64,000 bases of DNA from Acinetobacter sp. WCHAc010034. GTDB taxonomy: Bacteria; Pseudomonadota; Gammaproteobacteria; Pseudomonadales; Moraxellaceae. Where the stretch lies: positions 2,480,001-2,544,000 of the forward strand of contig NZ_CP032279.1 of assembly GCF_001696615.3 (NCBI RefSeq). Reading direction: 5' to 3'. The notes beneath the pieces were generated by a model that was not told where the DNA came from, searched no databases, and saw only the letters and a program-made list of their open reading frames with translations. Shown one piece after another: positions 16,524 through 25,645 of the stretch; within the stretch, counting starts at the first letter, position 1, and every line of letters begins with the position of its first letter. Position numbers and translations under genes: made by a program.

Positions 16524-18056
16524 GTGTTAATTGTTGGGGAAACTCCGCTCAGTATTGAAGATGTTGTGGCTGTAGCGCGTAAAGAAAAACAGGTGGCATT
16601 GCCTGCTTCTGCTGAATGGACAGCATTGATTCAACGTGGCGCAGATTTCCTCGATCAGCTGTTGCAAGACGAAGGCGTCATTTATGGCGTGACCACGGGC
16701 TATGGCGATTCGTGCTTGGTCGAAATTCCAGCCCATCAAGTGCATGAGTTGCCACTACATTTGTCGCGTTTTCATGGCTGTGGCATGGGACAAAACTTAG
16801 ACTTAATGACCGCACGTGCTGTAGTGGTGGTGCGTTTATGTTCTTTAGCACGCGGTTATTCGGGTGTTTCACATGCCTTGTTACAGCGTTTGGTTTGGAT
16901 GCTGAATGAAGATGTCATTCCTGTAATTCCCTCAGAAGGTTCGGTGGGTGCCAGTGGGGACTTGACGCCTTTGTCTTATATCGCTGGGGCCTTGGTCGGT
17001 GAGCGTGATGTGTACTATCAAGACCAGATTGTGCCGATTGCACAAGTGTATGCCGAAAAAGGTTTGGAGCCTTTGGTGATGCGTCCTAAAGAAGGCTTGG
17101 CCCTGATGAATGGTACAGCGGTTATGACCGCGATTGCCTGCCTGAATTATAAAAAAGCCGAACAGATTTCTTTTGCCAGTACTTTGATTACTGCCCTGAA
17201 TGTCTTGGCTTTAGAAGGGAATCCAAGCCATTTTGATGAAGTCTTGTTTGCGCAGAAACCACATCCGGGACAGCAACATATTGCAGCTCAGTTACGTGAC
17301 TGGTTAAACAGTGAAGTGCAGACCGAGCACCAAAGTTCGCGCCTGCAAGACCGTTATTCACTGCGCTGTGCACCGCATGTGATTGGGGTGTTTGAAGATT
17401 CTAAAGTCTGGTTGCGTCAGTTTATTGAAAATGAGCTGAATTCAAGTAATGACAACCCATTGATTGATCCTGTCAATTTGCGGGTACTGCATGGTGGACA
17501 TTTCTATGGCGGACATATTGCCCAAGCCATGGACAGCCTGAAAATTATGATCGCGAATATTGCCGACTTGATGGATCGTCAGTTGGCACAGTTGGTCGAC
17601 TATAAAATGAACAATGGTTTGCCGCGCAATTTAACCGGTTCAAGCCCTGAGCGTTTGCCGTTGAATCATGGCTTTAAAGCGGTGCAAATTGGGGTTTCGG
17701 CATGGACAGCAGAAGCCTTGAAACAAACCCTCGCTGCGTCGATTTTCTCACGCTCAACCGAATGTCATAATCAAGACAAAGTCAGTATGGGTACCATTGC
17801 TGCGCGTGATGCCAGTCGAGTGATTACCCTGACTGAACAAGTGATTGCGGCACTCAGCTGTGCAGCGGTTCAGGCGGTCAAACTCAAAGGGGTAGATACA
17901 GAACTCAGCCCTGTTTTAACAGCATTTCAACACTGGGTGCTTCAGAGCTTCACCTATGTAGCGGAAGATCGTCCTTTGCAGCAAGAGCTTCAGGCATTGG
18001 TTCATCGCTTTGAGGATTTAGAACTGTTAGACAGCATTGCTGTTCAATATTCATAG
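16524..18056 (+). CDS. HAL/PAL-family aromatic amino acid ammonia-lyase
   Basis: A 510-residue member of the MIO-dependent lyase family. The self-cyclising triad A143-S144-G145 sits in VGASGDLTPL, and the catalytic tyrosine is Y54 in IYGVTTGYGD. A conserved GSSPER and QDKVSMGT follow. These enzymes release ammonia from His, Tyr or Phe. The selectivity region reads HLSRFHGCG; aligned by eye to the Gly-x-Gly, the pair in the ring-binding position is Ser-Arg, neither the Ser-His of histidine nor the His-Leu of tyrosine lyases. It starts with GTG behind AAAGGATAAG. It may supply a cinnamate-type aryl starter, but its substrate is open. Confidence 0.85.
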   Translation: MLIVGETPLSIEDVVAVARKEKQVALPASAEWTALIQRGADFLDQLLQDEGVIYGVTTGYGDSCLVEIPAHQVHELPLHLSRFHGCGMGQNLDLMTARAVVVVRLCSLARGYSGVSHALLQRLVWMLNEDVIPVIPSEGSVGASGDLTPLSYIAGALVGERDVYYQDQIVPIAQVYAEKGLEPLVMRPKEGLALMNGTAVMTAIACLNYKKAEQISFASTLITALNVLALEGNPSHFDEVLFAQKPHPGQQHIAAQLRDWLNSEVQTEHQSSRLQDRYSLRCAPHVIGVFEDSKVWLRQFIENELNSSNDNPLIDPVNLRVLHGGHFYGGHIAQAMDSLKIMIANIADLMDRQLAQLVDYKMNNGLPRNLTGSSPERLPLNHGFKAVQIGVSAWTAEALKQTLAASIFSRSTECHNQDKVSMGTIAARDASRVITLTEQVIAALSCAAVQAVKLKGVDTELSPVLTAFQHWVLQSFTYVAEDRPLQQELQALVHRFEDLELLDSIAVQYS

Positions 18057-18059
18057 GAA

Positions 18060-18485
18060 ATGAGCATGCATGCTGATGTAATCATTGAAGTGCCTTTTCA
18101 TGATGTCGACACCATGAATGTGGTGTGGCACGGGCATTATTTAAAATATTTTGAAATTGCGCGCTGCAAATTGCTGGATCAATTTCACTATAACTATAAC
18201 CAAATGCGTGACTCGGGCTATGCATGGCCGGTGATTGAAAGTCATGTGCGTTATGTACAAGGCATTGAGTTTGAGCAAAAAATTCGTGTGCGCGCCGTTT
18301 TGAAAGAATGGGAAAATCGCTTAAAAATCGAATATCTGATTTTCGATGCGGTTTCAGGCAGAAAGCTGACCAAGGGTTATACCTCGCAAGTGGCGGTACA
18401 TATTGAAAAACGTGAAATGTGCTTCCAGTCACCACAGGTGTTGCTGGACTGTTTAAATGCATGGCCTGAATTTAAAGCGGAGTAA
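18060..18485 (+). CDS. apeK: 4HBT-family acyl thioesterase
   Basis: A 141-residue hotdog-fold thioesterase of the YbgC/FadM type. The active-site aspartate lies in FHDVDTMNVVWHGHYLKYFE. It corresponds to ApeK, thought to release or edit carrier-bound chains. It starts three bases after the ammonia-lyase stop, so translation is probably coupled. Length and motif match the family closely. Confidence 0.87.
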   Translation: MSMHADVIIEVPFHDVDTMNVVWHGHYLKYFEIARCKLLDQFHYNYNQMRDSGYAWPVIESHVRYVQGIEFEQKIRVRAVLKEWENRLKIEYLIFDAVSGRKLTKGYTSQVAVHIEKREMCFQSPQVLLDCLNAWPEFKAE

Positions 18486-18492
18486 TGCAAGC

Positions 18493-19134
18493 ATGATTCG
18501 ATACAAATTTTTTAAGCCGATTTTGGTTGCGTGTACAGCCAGTATGATGACTGTGCTTGCTCCCGCAGTGAATGCACAAAATACTGAATTGAAACAGGTG
18601 TTTGCTCAGCTCGGTGCAACGCCTGTGGTGCGTACCCAATTTGAGCAGCAGAAAAAACTGGCCGCTCTGAATAAAACCTATGTGTCCAAAGGCACGGTGC
18701 TGTTCAGCAAAAACCAAGGGGTGCTGTGGCAGATTCAAAGTCCAGTCAAAGCCGATTTGGTGGTGACACCGCGTAAGCTGGTACAAAAAACGCAGCGTAC
18801 TAGCAGTCAAATTGAAGTCGATAAGACTCCTTATGGCTCTGTAGCGACGATGTTTTTACAGTTGATGTCGGGCAATGAAGCGGCACTCGCTAAAAACTTT
18901 AATGTGGTGTCTGCCAATTACAGTCCGACGCAGTGGAATGTCAGCTTAACGCCGAAAAGCAGTCTGTTTAAAAAGCTTTTTGTCCAAGTTGATGCGCAAG
19001 GTCAGCGTTATGTGGATCGTATTACCATTTTGGAACAAGCCAATAATCGCACCATCATTCGTTTTAGCCAGCAAACGGCTCAACCTCAAACTTTAACGGC
19101 TGCGGAAAATGCGCTTTTCCAATTGGCAAAATAA
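18493..19134 (+). CDS. LolA-like outer-membrane lipoprotein carrier protein
   Basis: Counted from the ATG at 18493, the protein has 213 residues. The N-terminus is a signal peptide (positive MIRYKFFK, hydrophobic core, AVNAQ cleavage region), so it acts in the periplasm. The segment after it (VRTQFEQQKKLAALNKTY, then GVLWQI) is typical of LolA proteins. It matches ApeL, which likely escorts the lipid-linked polyene to the outer membrane. GGAG at 18479-18482 gives a ribosome binding site, which favours this start over 18457. The next gene overlaps it by 26 bases. Confidence 0.87.
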   Translation: MIRYKFFKPILVACTASMMTVLAPAVNAQNTELKQVFAQLGATPVVRTQFEQQKKLAALNKTYVSKGTVLFSKNQGVLWQIQSPVKADLVVTPRKLVQKTQRTSSQIEVDKTPYGSVATMFLQLMSGNEAALAKNFNVVSANYSPTQWNVSLTPKSSLFKKLFVQVDAQGQRYVDRITILEQANNRTIIRFSQQTAQPQTLTAAENALFQLAK

Positions 19135-21433
19135 ATTTAGCGCCCTGTGGCTGTTGGTGCTGTGTGTCATTACTTTGGCACTGGGCGTGGCTTGGCTGAA
19201 TAAAGGCATTAAGATTGAGACCAATATTTTTGCTTTGCTGCCTGAGGCACATCAAGATGCTTATCTGGAACAAGCACAGCAATATGTCAGTCAGCAGTTA
19301 AATGACAAAGTCTTTGTGGTGCTGGATGCCAAAACAGATCTGCAACTCGAACAGGCAACGCAGGCACTCAAAACCCAAGCCGACCACAGTCAGCTGTTTT
19401 TACCTGTTCGTCCACAGCTTGATCCTGATCAATTTGCCCAAGCACTGTATCTACACAAGGCGGGGTTATTATCCAAGACAGATCAACAGATTGTGCAAGG
19501 GCAGGATACTGCAGCGTTAATGGAGCAGGGCTTATTACAACTGATGAGTCCAGGCCTGCCAATCACGGCTGAAATGCTGAAACAAGATCCTTTATTGCTG
19601 TTTCCGCGCTATGCAGTGGGTTTAAGCGCCTTACAAAGCAATGCCGATATCAATTTAGAGCAGGGCTTTGCGACCATTCGTGATGAACAGGGCATCTCGC
19701 GCCTGATGGTGCTTCAGCTCAACAACAGCCCTTATAACATTGCCTACCAAGAGCAGACTGCTGCTTTTATTCAAAATATCAATCAGCAGCTTAGCCAGTT
19801 GCAGGTTAAACCGCACTGGACAGGAACACTGCTGTTTGCACAGTTCGGCACCAATTCTGCCAAAGAGGAAATCTCGACTATTGGCGTGGGTTCGACCATT
19901 GGAATATTACTGCTGGTCTGGTTTGGCTTCCGTTCGATACGCCCGATGCTGACGGAAATGGTTGCAGTCGGTACCGGCAGTCTGGTGGCCTTTGCAGTGA
20001 CATATTGGGTTTTCGGCGAAATTCACCTGATGACACTGGTCTTTGGCGCCAGTCTGATAGGGGTCTGTGTCGATTTTTCATTTTACTTTATGGCCATGCA
20101 GTCTCAGCATCGACAGATGGATGGATTTGCAGTTTTAAAACCATTATTGCCAAGCCTATTTGTGGGTTTGATGACCACACTGTTGGCTTATGTGGTGCTG
20201 AGTTTTACCCCATTTCCGGGTTTTAAGCAGATTGCGGTCTTTTCCATGGTTGGACTGAGCGCCGCATGGGTGACCAGTATTTTATTGCTGCCACGCTTGC
20301 CTGCGCTGAATGCGGAACCTGCGATACGTGCTTTGGGCTTTATTGGCAAAGCACGTAGTTATGTGCAGCGCCACAACACGCTACGTTATGGCATGATTTC
20401 ACTGATTATATTGGTAATGGGTAGCAGCCTTGTCTTCCTGAAAAGTAATGATGACATCCGCAATTTACAAAGTATGGATGCCACTTTAAAGCAGGAAGAT
20501 CAATATATTCGTTCGCGTTTTATGCAACAGCAAAGCAGTGAATATTTTGTGGTACAAGGTCGAACCCCAGCAGAATTAGAACAGCGCGAACAGCAACTGC
20601 TGGCAGAGCTTGCGCCCTTGCAGCAGGCTGGCAAGTTGGATGCTGTACAAGCTTTAGGGCAATGGATTCCATCGCTTGAGCAGCAAAAACACAATATTGC
20701 AATGTTGCAGGCGATTCCCCAGCCCGCTTTGGTGGAATATGCGCAAGCGTTACAGCTCAACGCAGCCGATGTTTTAAACTGGCAAGCGCATTTAAAAGAC
20801 CAGCCGTTGCTGACCGAAGCCGTCTTTAAAGATCATCCTCTGTATTTTTTGCAGATGAGTCCGACGCAGCGTTTGGTGATGCTGCAAAATGTACATGATG
20901 TGAATGCCGTACAGCAGCTTGAGAATGCTGATGTGCAACTGTTACGTCCCGTTCATCAACTGTCTGAATTGTTTAAACAGCACCGTGAGCAGGCACAGTG
21001 GCTATTGCTCAGCGCTTTGGTGATTTTAGCCATTGGCTTAGGGGCACTATATGGCAAAAAATCAATTCTGCCTTTGGTGTTGCCTGTCAGCATGGCCTTA
21101 ATGACCACGTTTGCGATTCAAGCATGGCTGGGTGTCGAGATTAATTTATTCAGCATTATGGGTACCTTCCTGATCATTGGAATTGGGGTGGATTATGCAA
21201 TTTTCTACCGCCACGGACATGATCACCCGCAGGTGGTGGGCATGGCTTTATTCCTGTGCATGATGTCGACGTTCTTTAGTTTTGGTTTGCTGTCCTTTAG
21301 TCATACCTATGCCATTCACAGTTTTGGCTTAACAGTGTTGCTGGGCGTTATTTTTTCATTTATTTATGCCACACTTTTTACATCCTCCGATGCAAAACAT
21401 GTGGTGGTTCAACAATATCAGCCAAAGAGCTGA
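19109..21433 (+). CDS. MMPL/RND-family exporter
   Basis: A 774-residue RND-like permease with two repeats, each containing one large extracytoplasmic loop and a five- or six-helix membrane block. Examples are GVGSTIGILLLVWFG and FGASLIGVCVDFSFYFMAM in the first half, and FLIIGIGVDYAIFYRHGHD in the second. The paired GVCVDFSFYF/GIGVDYAIFY segments are the usual charged TM4/TM10 motifs for proton coupling. This is the ApeM-type exporter, predicted to move the polyene lipid across the inner membrane. It starts inside the LolA gene. Confidence 0.88.
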   Translation: MRFSNWQNKFSALWLLVLCVITLALGVAWLNKGIKIETNIFALLPEAHQDAYLEQAQQYVSQQLNDKVFVVLDAKTDLQLEQATQALKTQADHSQLFLPVRPQLDPDQFAQALYLHKAGLLSKTDQQIVQGQDTAALMEQGLLQLMSPGLPITAEMLKQDPLLLFPRYAVGLSALQSNADINLEQGFATIRDEQGISRLMVLQLNNSPYNIAYQEQTAAFIQNINQQLSQLQVKPHWTGTLLFAQFGTNSAKEEISTIGVGSTIGILLLVWFGFRSIRPMLTEMVAVGTGSLVAFAVTYWVFGEIHLMTLVFGASLIGVCVDFSFYFMAMQSQHRQMDGFAVLKPLLPSLFVGLMTTLLAYVVLSFTPFPGFKQIAVFSMVGLSAAWVTSILLLPRLPALNAEPAIRALGFIGKARSYVQRHNTLRYGMISLIILVMGSSLVFLKSNDDIRNLQSMDATLKQEDQYIRSRFMQQQSSEYFVVQGRTPAELEQREQQLLAELAPLQQAGKLDAVQALGQWIPSLEQQKHNIAMLQAIPQPALVEYAQALQLNAADVLNWQAHLKDQPLLTEAVFKDHPLYFLQMSPTQRLVMLQNVHDVNAVQQLENADVQLLRPVHQLSELFKQHREQAQWLLLSALVILAIGLGALYGKKSILPLVLPVSMALMTTFAIQAWLGVEINLFSIMGTFLIIGIGVDYAIFYRHGHDHPQVVGMALFLCMMSTFFSFGLLSFSHTYAIHSFGLTVLLGVIFSFIYATLFTSSDAKHVVVQQYQPKS

Positions 21434-21451
21434 GTCAAAGGGTACAGTGCA

Positions 21452-22753
21452 ATGAGCACCATGCAACAGACAGATGTTTTAATTATTGGGGCAGGACCAT
21501 CAGGCAGTTCGGCTGCGGCTTTGCTGCGCCAAAAAGGCCATCAAGTCACGGTCATCGAAAAGCAATATTTTCCGCGTTTTTCCATCGGCGAGTCTTTATT
21601 GCCGCAGTGTATGGTGTTTTTAGAAGAAGCCGGTTTATTGGAAACGGTGCGTGCCCATGCCGACGAATATGCCTTTCAGTTTAAAAATGGCGCGGCTTTT
21701 TTAAGAGGCACACAGCGCAGTTTTTATGATTTTACTCAAAAGTTTAGTGAAGGCCCAGGCACTACATGGCAGGTCCGGCGTGCCAACTTTGATCAGCTTT
21801 TGGCACAGCAAGCCGGAAAAATGGGCGCGGACATCCGTTTTGGCCATGAAGTTTTGGCCGTCGATGTGGCATCCACACAGCCGATTTTGACGGTCAAAGA
21901 TGCGCAAGGTGACAGCTATCAAATTCAAGGCAAGTTCCTCTTAGATGCCAGCGGTTTTGGCCGTATTTTGCCGAAGTTTCTTGACTTAGAAAGTCCATCG
22001 GACTTTCCTGTGCGCCGTGCAGTCTTTACCCATATTGAAGACGGTCTATTGAATGACCCTGAGTTTGACCGTGAGAAAATTTTAATTACCGTACATGAAA
22101 AAGATCATCGTGCGTGGTATTGGCTGATTCCCTTTGCCGATGGGCGCTCTTCATTTGGCATCGTGGCGGAGCAAGATTTCTTTGAAAAATATGGTTATGA
22201 CGGCAGTGCAGACTATGACTTAGAAGCCTTGCAAAAACGTATTTTGGCCGATGATGTTAGCTTGTCGCATGTATTGCGCCATGCCAAACATGATACTCCT
22301 GTGCGGACTTTGGTGGGCTACTCTGCCGATGTGAAACATTTGGCCTCCAACAATTATGCACTGCTGGGCAATGCGGGCGAGTTCCTCGATCCTGTCTTTT
22401 CTTCAGGGGTAACCATTGCCTTGAAATCATCCAGTCTAGCCGTGCCATTGGTCGAGCAAGTGCTGCAAGGTCAGGCAGTAGATTGGATGGAGCAATATGA
22501 AAAGCCGCTGCGTAAAGGCATTCAGGTATTCCGTGCCTATGTCGAGTCATGGTATTCAGGTGAATTTCAGGATGTGGTGTTCTCCACTCATCAGGATGAA
22601 AAAATCCGCCGTATGATTGCTTCCTTACTGGCAGGTTATGCGTGGGATGCAAGCAACCCGATTCATCGTAATGCCAAGCAACGCTTGAGCACTTTGGCCG
22701 AATATTGCCGGGAAGAACAACCGCAAAAAGAGTCACTGACCGATGAAACTTGA
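21452..22753 (+). CDS. FAD-dependent oxidoreductase, tryptophan-halogenase-like
   Basis: A 433-residue flavoprotein with the dinucleotide motif IIGAGPSGSSAAAL (11-24), PRFSIGESLLP (41-51) and the halogenase-type WYWLIP (222-227). A later LLGNAGEFLDPVFSSG closes the FAD site. This family includes flavin halogenases and geranylgeranyl reductase-like enzymes. In aryl-polyene and flexirubin clusters, similar genes are thought to modify the aryl ring or polyene, by hydroxylation or halogenation. The sequence does not decide which. It overlaps the lipoprotein gene by 11 bases. Confidence 0.83.
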   Translation: MSTMQQTDVLIIGAGPSGSSAAALLRQKGHQVTVIEKQYFPRFSIGESLLPQCMVFLEEAGLLETVRAHADEYAFQFKNGAAFLRGTQRSFYDFTQKFSEGPGTTWQVRRANFDQLLAQQAGKMGADIRFGHEVLAVDVASTQPILTVKDAQGDSYQIQGKFLLDASGFGRILPKFLDLESPSDFPVRRAVFTHIEDGLLNDPEFDREKILITVHEKDHRAWYWLIPFADGRSSFGIVAEQDFFEKYGYDGSADYDLEALQKRILADDVSLSHVLRHAKHDTPVRTLVGYSADVKHLASNNYALLGNAGEFLDPVFSSGVTIALKSSSLAVPLVEQVLQGQAVDWMEQYEKPLRKGIQVFRAYVESWYSGEFQDVVFSTHQDEKIRRMIASLLAGYAWDASNPIHRNAKQRLSTLAEYCREEQPQKESLTDET

Positions 22754-23300
22754 GCTGCGTTTGAAAACTGTCAGTTGGATTTTAGCCAGTGCTTTGCTCT
22801 GTAGTGCCTGCCAAAGCTGGATCCCCAAGGCGCAGGGACTCGCGACCCCGCAGTGGGCTGCGCAAAATTATCAACGTCAAGATCAAATCGAAGTACAGTG
22901 GAAAACCCAGAGTTTCAGCTTTTTACTGTATCAGCAACAACGGGGGCAGTCGCTTGATATGCTGGCGCTCAGCCTCACAGGACAGCAGTTGTTTAAGCTC
23001 AGTTTTGATGGTCAAAAGGTCGAAGTTGAACAGCGGATTGATCCAATGAAACGGTTACCTTTTGATTATGTAGTGCGTGATATTCTGTATGCCACTTATC
23101 CAAATTTTGCTGCCTTACATACTGCTCAAAATGCGGTCGTGCAGAAAGACGATACCATTTATATACAGCAGCAACCCGTGTTGAAAATTCAGCAAAATGA
23201 AGGAACAATTGAACTGGATAATTTGCAAGTGCCTTATCAAATGGTGATCAGCACGGTGAGCAATACTTTAGAAGATGATCAAGGTGACCATCATGACTAA
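22743..23300 (+). CDS. DUF3261-type lipoprotein
   Basis: A 185-residue lipoprotein with a signal peptide ending in the lipobox ALLCSAC, so Cys 22 or 23 should be lipidated. The mature part is beta-rich with no catalytic motif that I can name. It is the conserved DUF3261 member of aryl-polyene clusters. It may help place the polyene in the outer membrane, which is inference from context. The end of the gene overlaps the ketosynthase start. Confidence 0.78.
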   Translation: MKLELRLKTVSWILASALLCSACQSWIPKAQGLATPQWAAQNYQRQDQIEVQWKTQSFSFLLYQQQRGQSLDMLALSLTGQQLFKLSFDGQKVEVEQRIDPMKRLPFDYVVRDILYATYPNFAALHTAQNAVVQKDDTIYIQQQPVLKIQQNEGTIELDNLQVPYQMVISTVSNTLEDDQGDHHD

Positions 23301-24489
23301 AAATCTACAGCATGTTTCAGCCGTGGGGATTCAGTTCAGTGTGGCGCTGTCGGCTTTGGGGCAAAATGCCACTGAGCTTCAGCATGCCTTAACCAATACT
23401 GAAAATACTTTGTCGCAACGAGAGGATTTGATCGCGGGGCGTTCGGTTTGGGTCGGTGCATCTGATCAAGCCTTGGTTCAAGCAGTGCCTGAAAGCTTGA
23501 GCGGTGCAGATTCACGGAATCTACGCTTTGCCTTGACGGCTCTGGCACATATTGAAACTGAAATTCATGCTTATACTGCGCAGTTTGCTAAACAACGTCT
23601 TGCTGTGATTATCGGCACGTCAACCTCAGGCATCGCGGATAATGAGCCTGTATTGAAAGCGCAGTTTCAACAGCCAGCGTCAAAGTCTGTACAGCACCAA
23701 AAACAAGAAATGGGCAGTTTAGCGAAAGCCTTACAACAGTATTTGGGCTGGGAAGGGCCCGCCTATACCATTTCTACTGCCTGCTCCTCGGCAGCCAAAG
23801 CGCTGGCGGCGGGGCAACGTCTGCTGAATGCCGATCTGGCCGATGCTGTGTTGGTTGGAGGCATTGATACCTTATGCAAGCTGACCTTAAATGGTTTTGA
23901 TAGTTTAGAAAGCTTATCGAGCGGAATTTGTCAGCCCTGTGGTGCCAACCGTGACGGTATCAATATTGGTGAAGCCGCAGGACTGTTTTTACTTTCTAAA
24001 GCGCTTGCCCCTGTGATGTTACTGTCGAGCGGCGAGTCAATGGATGCGTGGCACATTTCAGCACCGCATCCAGAAGGACGAGGGGCTGCGGAGGCGATGC
24101 AAAAAGCTTTAGATATGGCACAGCTGCAAGCAAGCAATATTGGATATTTAAATTTGCATGGTACATCCACACCCCAAAATGATGCGATGGAAATTCAAGC
24201 GGTACAGACTGTTTTCTCAGATGCAGCTGTGGCTTTGAGCAGTACCAAACATAAAACAGGGCATTGTCTGGGGGCAGCGGGTGCAATCGAAGCCTTTATT
24301 TGCCAACAAGTTTTATTGGACCAATCCTGGTTGCCGCTACATCATGCAGGTGAGTTGGACGATGCTTTGGCTGGGCAAAATTATGTGCTTACACCGCATT
24401 TGAATACACCCATTCGCTATGCGATGAGTAATTCTTTTGCTTTTGGGGGGAGCAACATCAGTTTAATTTTCGGGACGGCTTTGTCATGA
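23293..24489 (+). CDS. apeO: Aryl-polyene beta-ketoacyl synthase
   Basis: Counted from the ATG at 23293 (AAGGTGA six bases upstream), the protein has 398 residues. The catalytic triad is complete: C164 in STACSSAAKAL, H289 in LHGTSTP and H324 in HKTGHCLGAAGA. It is the condensing partner of the ApeC chain-length factor and extends the aryl-primed chain with malonyl units. The gene order ketosynthase, dehydratase, ketoreductase, ketosynthase matches apeOPQR. The start overlaps the DUF3261 gene stop. Confidence 0.9.
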   Translation: MTKNLQHVSAVGIQFSVALSALGQNATELQHALTNTENTLSQREDLIAGRSVWVGASDQALVQAVPESLSGADSRNLRFALTALAHIETEIHAYTAQFAKQRLAVIIGTSTSGIADNEPVLKAQFQQPASKSVQHQKQEMGSLAKALQQYLGWEGPAYTISTACSSAAKALAAGQRLLNADLADAVLVGGIDTLCKLTLNGFDSLESLSSGICQPCGANRDGINIGEAAGLFLLSKALAPVMLLSSGESMDAWHISAPHPEGRGAAEAMQKALDMAQLQASNIGYLNLHGTSTPQNDAMEIQAVQTVFSDAAVALSSTKHKTGHCLGAAGAIEAFICQQVLLDQSWLPLHHAGELDDALAGQNYVLTPHLNTPIRYAMSNSFAFGGSNISLIFGTALS

Positions 24490-24923
24490 TGGACGCAGTA
24501 CAGTTTATTCCACATGCGAAACCGATGGTTTTTGTAAGTCATCTGATTGAAGCCAATGATACATTTGCGATTGCAGAACTTCATATCACAGCTGATTTGA
24601 TGTTTTGTGAGCCAAATGGCTTGCCCACATGGAGCAGTATTGAGCTGATGGCGCAGACCATTAGTGCCTATGCAGGCTATAAAGGGCAAACCAAGGGTTG
24701 GCCACCGAAAATTGGCTTTTTATTGGGAACGCGTAAAATGCAGTTACCCTGTGCCTATTTTAGTTTGGGTACAACCGTGCAGATTCGGGTCGAACAAAGT
24801 TATCTGCACGAAGGTTTGGGGCAGTTTAATTGTGAAATTGAATATCAAGAACATCGGTTCAGCGCTATGTTGAGCGTATTTGAGCCTGAAAATATGAATG
24901 AAATCATTGGAAAATTAGTGTGA
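24486..24923 (+). CDS. apeP: Aryl-polyene 3-hydroxyacyl-ACP dehydratase
   Basis: A 145-residue hotdog protein. It reads IPHAKPMVFVSHLIE at the N-terminus, and the conserved MAQTISAYAGYKG sits on the central helix. It matches ApeP, which forms a dehydratase pair with ApeI (here the C-terminal domain of the ligase fusion at 13177). Together they introduce the double bonds. Both ends overlap neighbours by four bases, suggesting strong translational coupling with apeO and apeQ. Confidence 0.87.
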   Translation: MMDAVQFIPHAKPMVFVSHLIEANDTFAIAELHITADLMFCEPNGLPTWSSIELMAQTISAYAGYKGQTKGWPPKIGFLLGTRKMQLPCAYFSLGTTVQIRVEQSYLHEGLGQFNCEIEYQEHRFSAMLSVFEPENMNEIIGKLV

Positions 24924-25645
24924 ACAGAAGAATTTTAGTCACGGGTTCGAGTCGAGGAATAGGTAAAGCGATCGCTTTGGAGTTGGCAAAGGCGGGCTTT
25001 GATGTCACGGTACATGCTCGTTCAAGACAGTCTGAGGCCGAAACGGTGGCTCAGGAAATTCAAGCACTTGGACAGGCCAGCCATGTACTGATGTTCGATG
25101 TGAATGAGCGTGAAAATATTGCCGCTATTTTAGAGCAAGATATAGCACAGCATGGTGCTTTTTACGGCGCTGTGTTGAATGCAGGATTAACCCGTGATGG
25201 TGCTTTCCCCGCACTGACTGATGAAGACTGGGATGATGTGGTCTCGACTTCTCTGAACGGTTTTTATAATGTGCTGAAACCCCTGATGATGCCGATGATC
25301 CGCTTGAAAAAGGGCGGACGTATTGTGACCTTATCTTCAGTGTCTGGGATCATGGGCAACCGTGGTCAGGTGAACTATAGTGCTGCTAAGGCAGGCTTGA
25401 TTGGTGCGACCAAAGCATTGGCACTGGAATTGGCAAAACGCAAAATTACGGTGAACTGTGTGGCTCCGGGCTTGATTGAAACCGAAATGGTCACGGAAGA
25501 AGTGAAAGAACATGCTTTGAAAATGATCCCGATGCAGCGCATGGGGCAGGTGGAAGAAGTCGCAAAAGCGGTGAAGTTTTTATGTAGTGATGATGCCAGT
25601 TATATCACTCGCCAAGTGATTTCAGTCAATGGAGGCTTGATCTAA
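24920..25645 (+). CDS. apeQ: Aryl-polyene 3-oxoacyl-ACP reductase (FabG type)
   Basis: A 241-residue short-chain dehydrogenase. The cofactor motif is TGSSRGIGKAIA, the catalytic serine lies in LSSVSGIMGN, and the YxxxK pair in YSAAKAGLIG. It reduces the 3-keto intermediate with NADPH. The GTG start at 24920 overlaps the apeP stop. The C-terminus (ITRQVISVNGGLI) is typical of FabG enzymes. It corresponds to ApeQ. Confidence 0.92.
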   Translation: MNRRILVTGSSRGIGKAIALELAKAGFDVTVHARSRQSEAETVAQEIQALGQASHVLMFDVNERENIAAILEQDIAQHGAFYGAVLNAGLTRDGAFPALTDEDWDDVVSTSLNGFYNVLKPLMMPMIRLKKGGRIVTLSSVSGIMGNRGQVNYSAAKAGLIGATKALALELAKRKITVNCVAPGLIETEMVTEEVKEHALKMIPMQRMGQVEEVAKAVKFLCSDDASYITRQVISVNGGLI

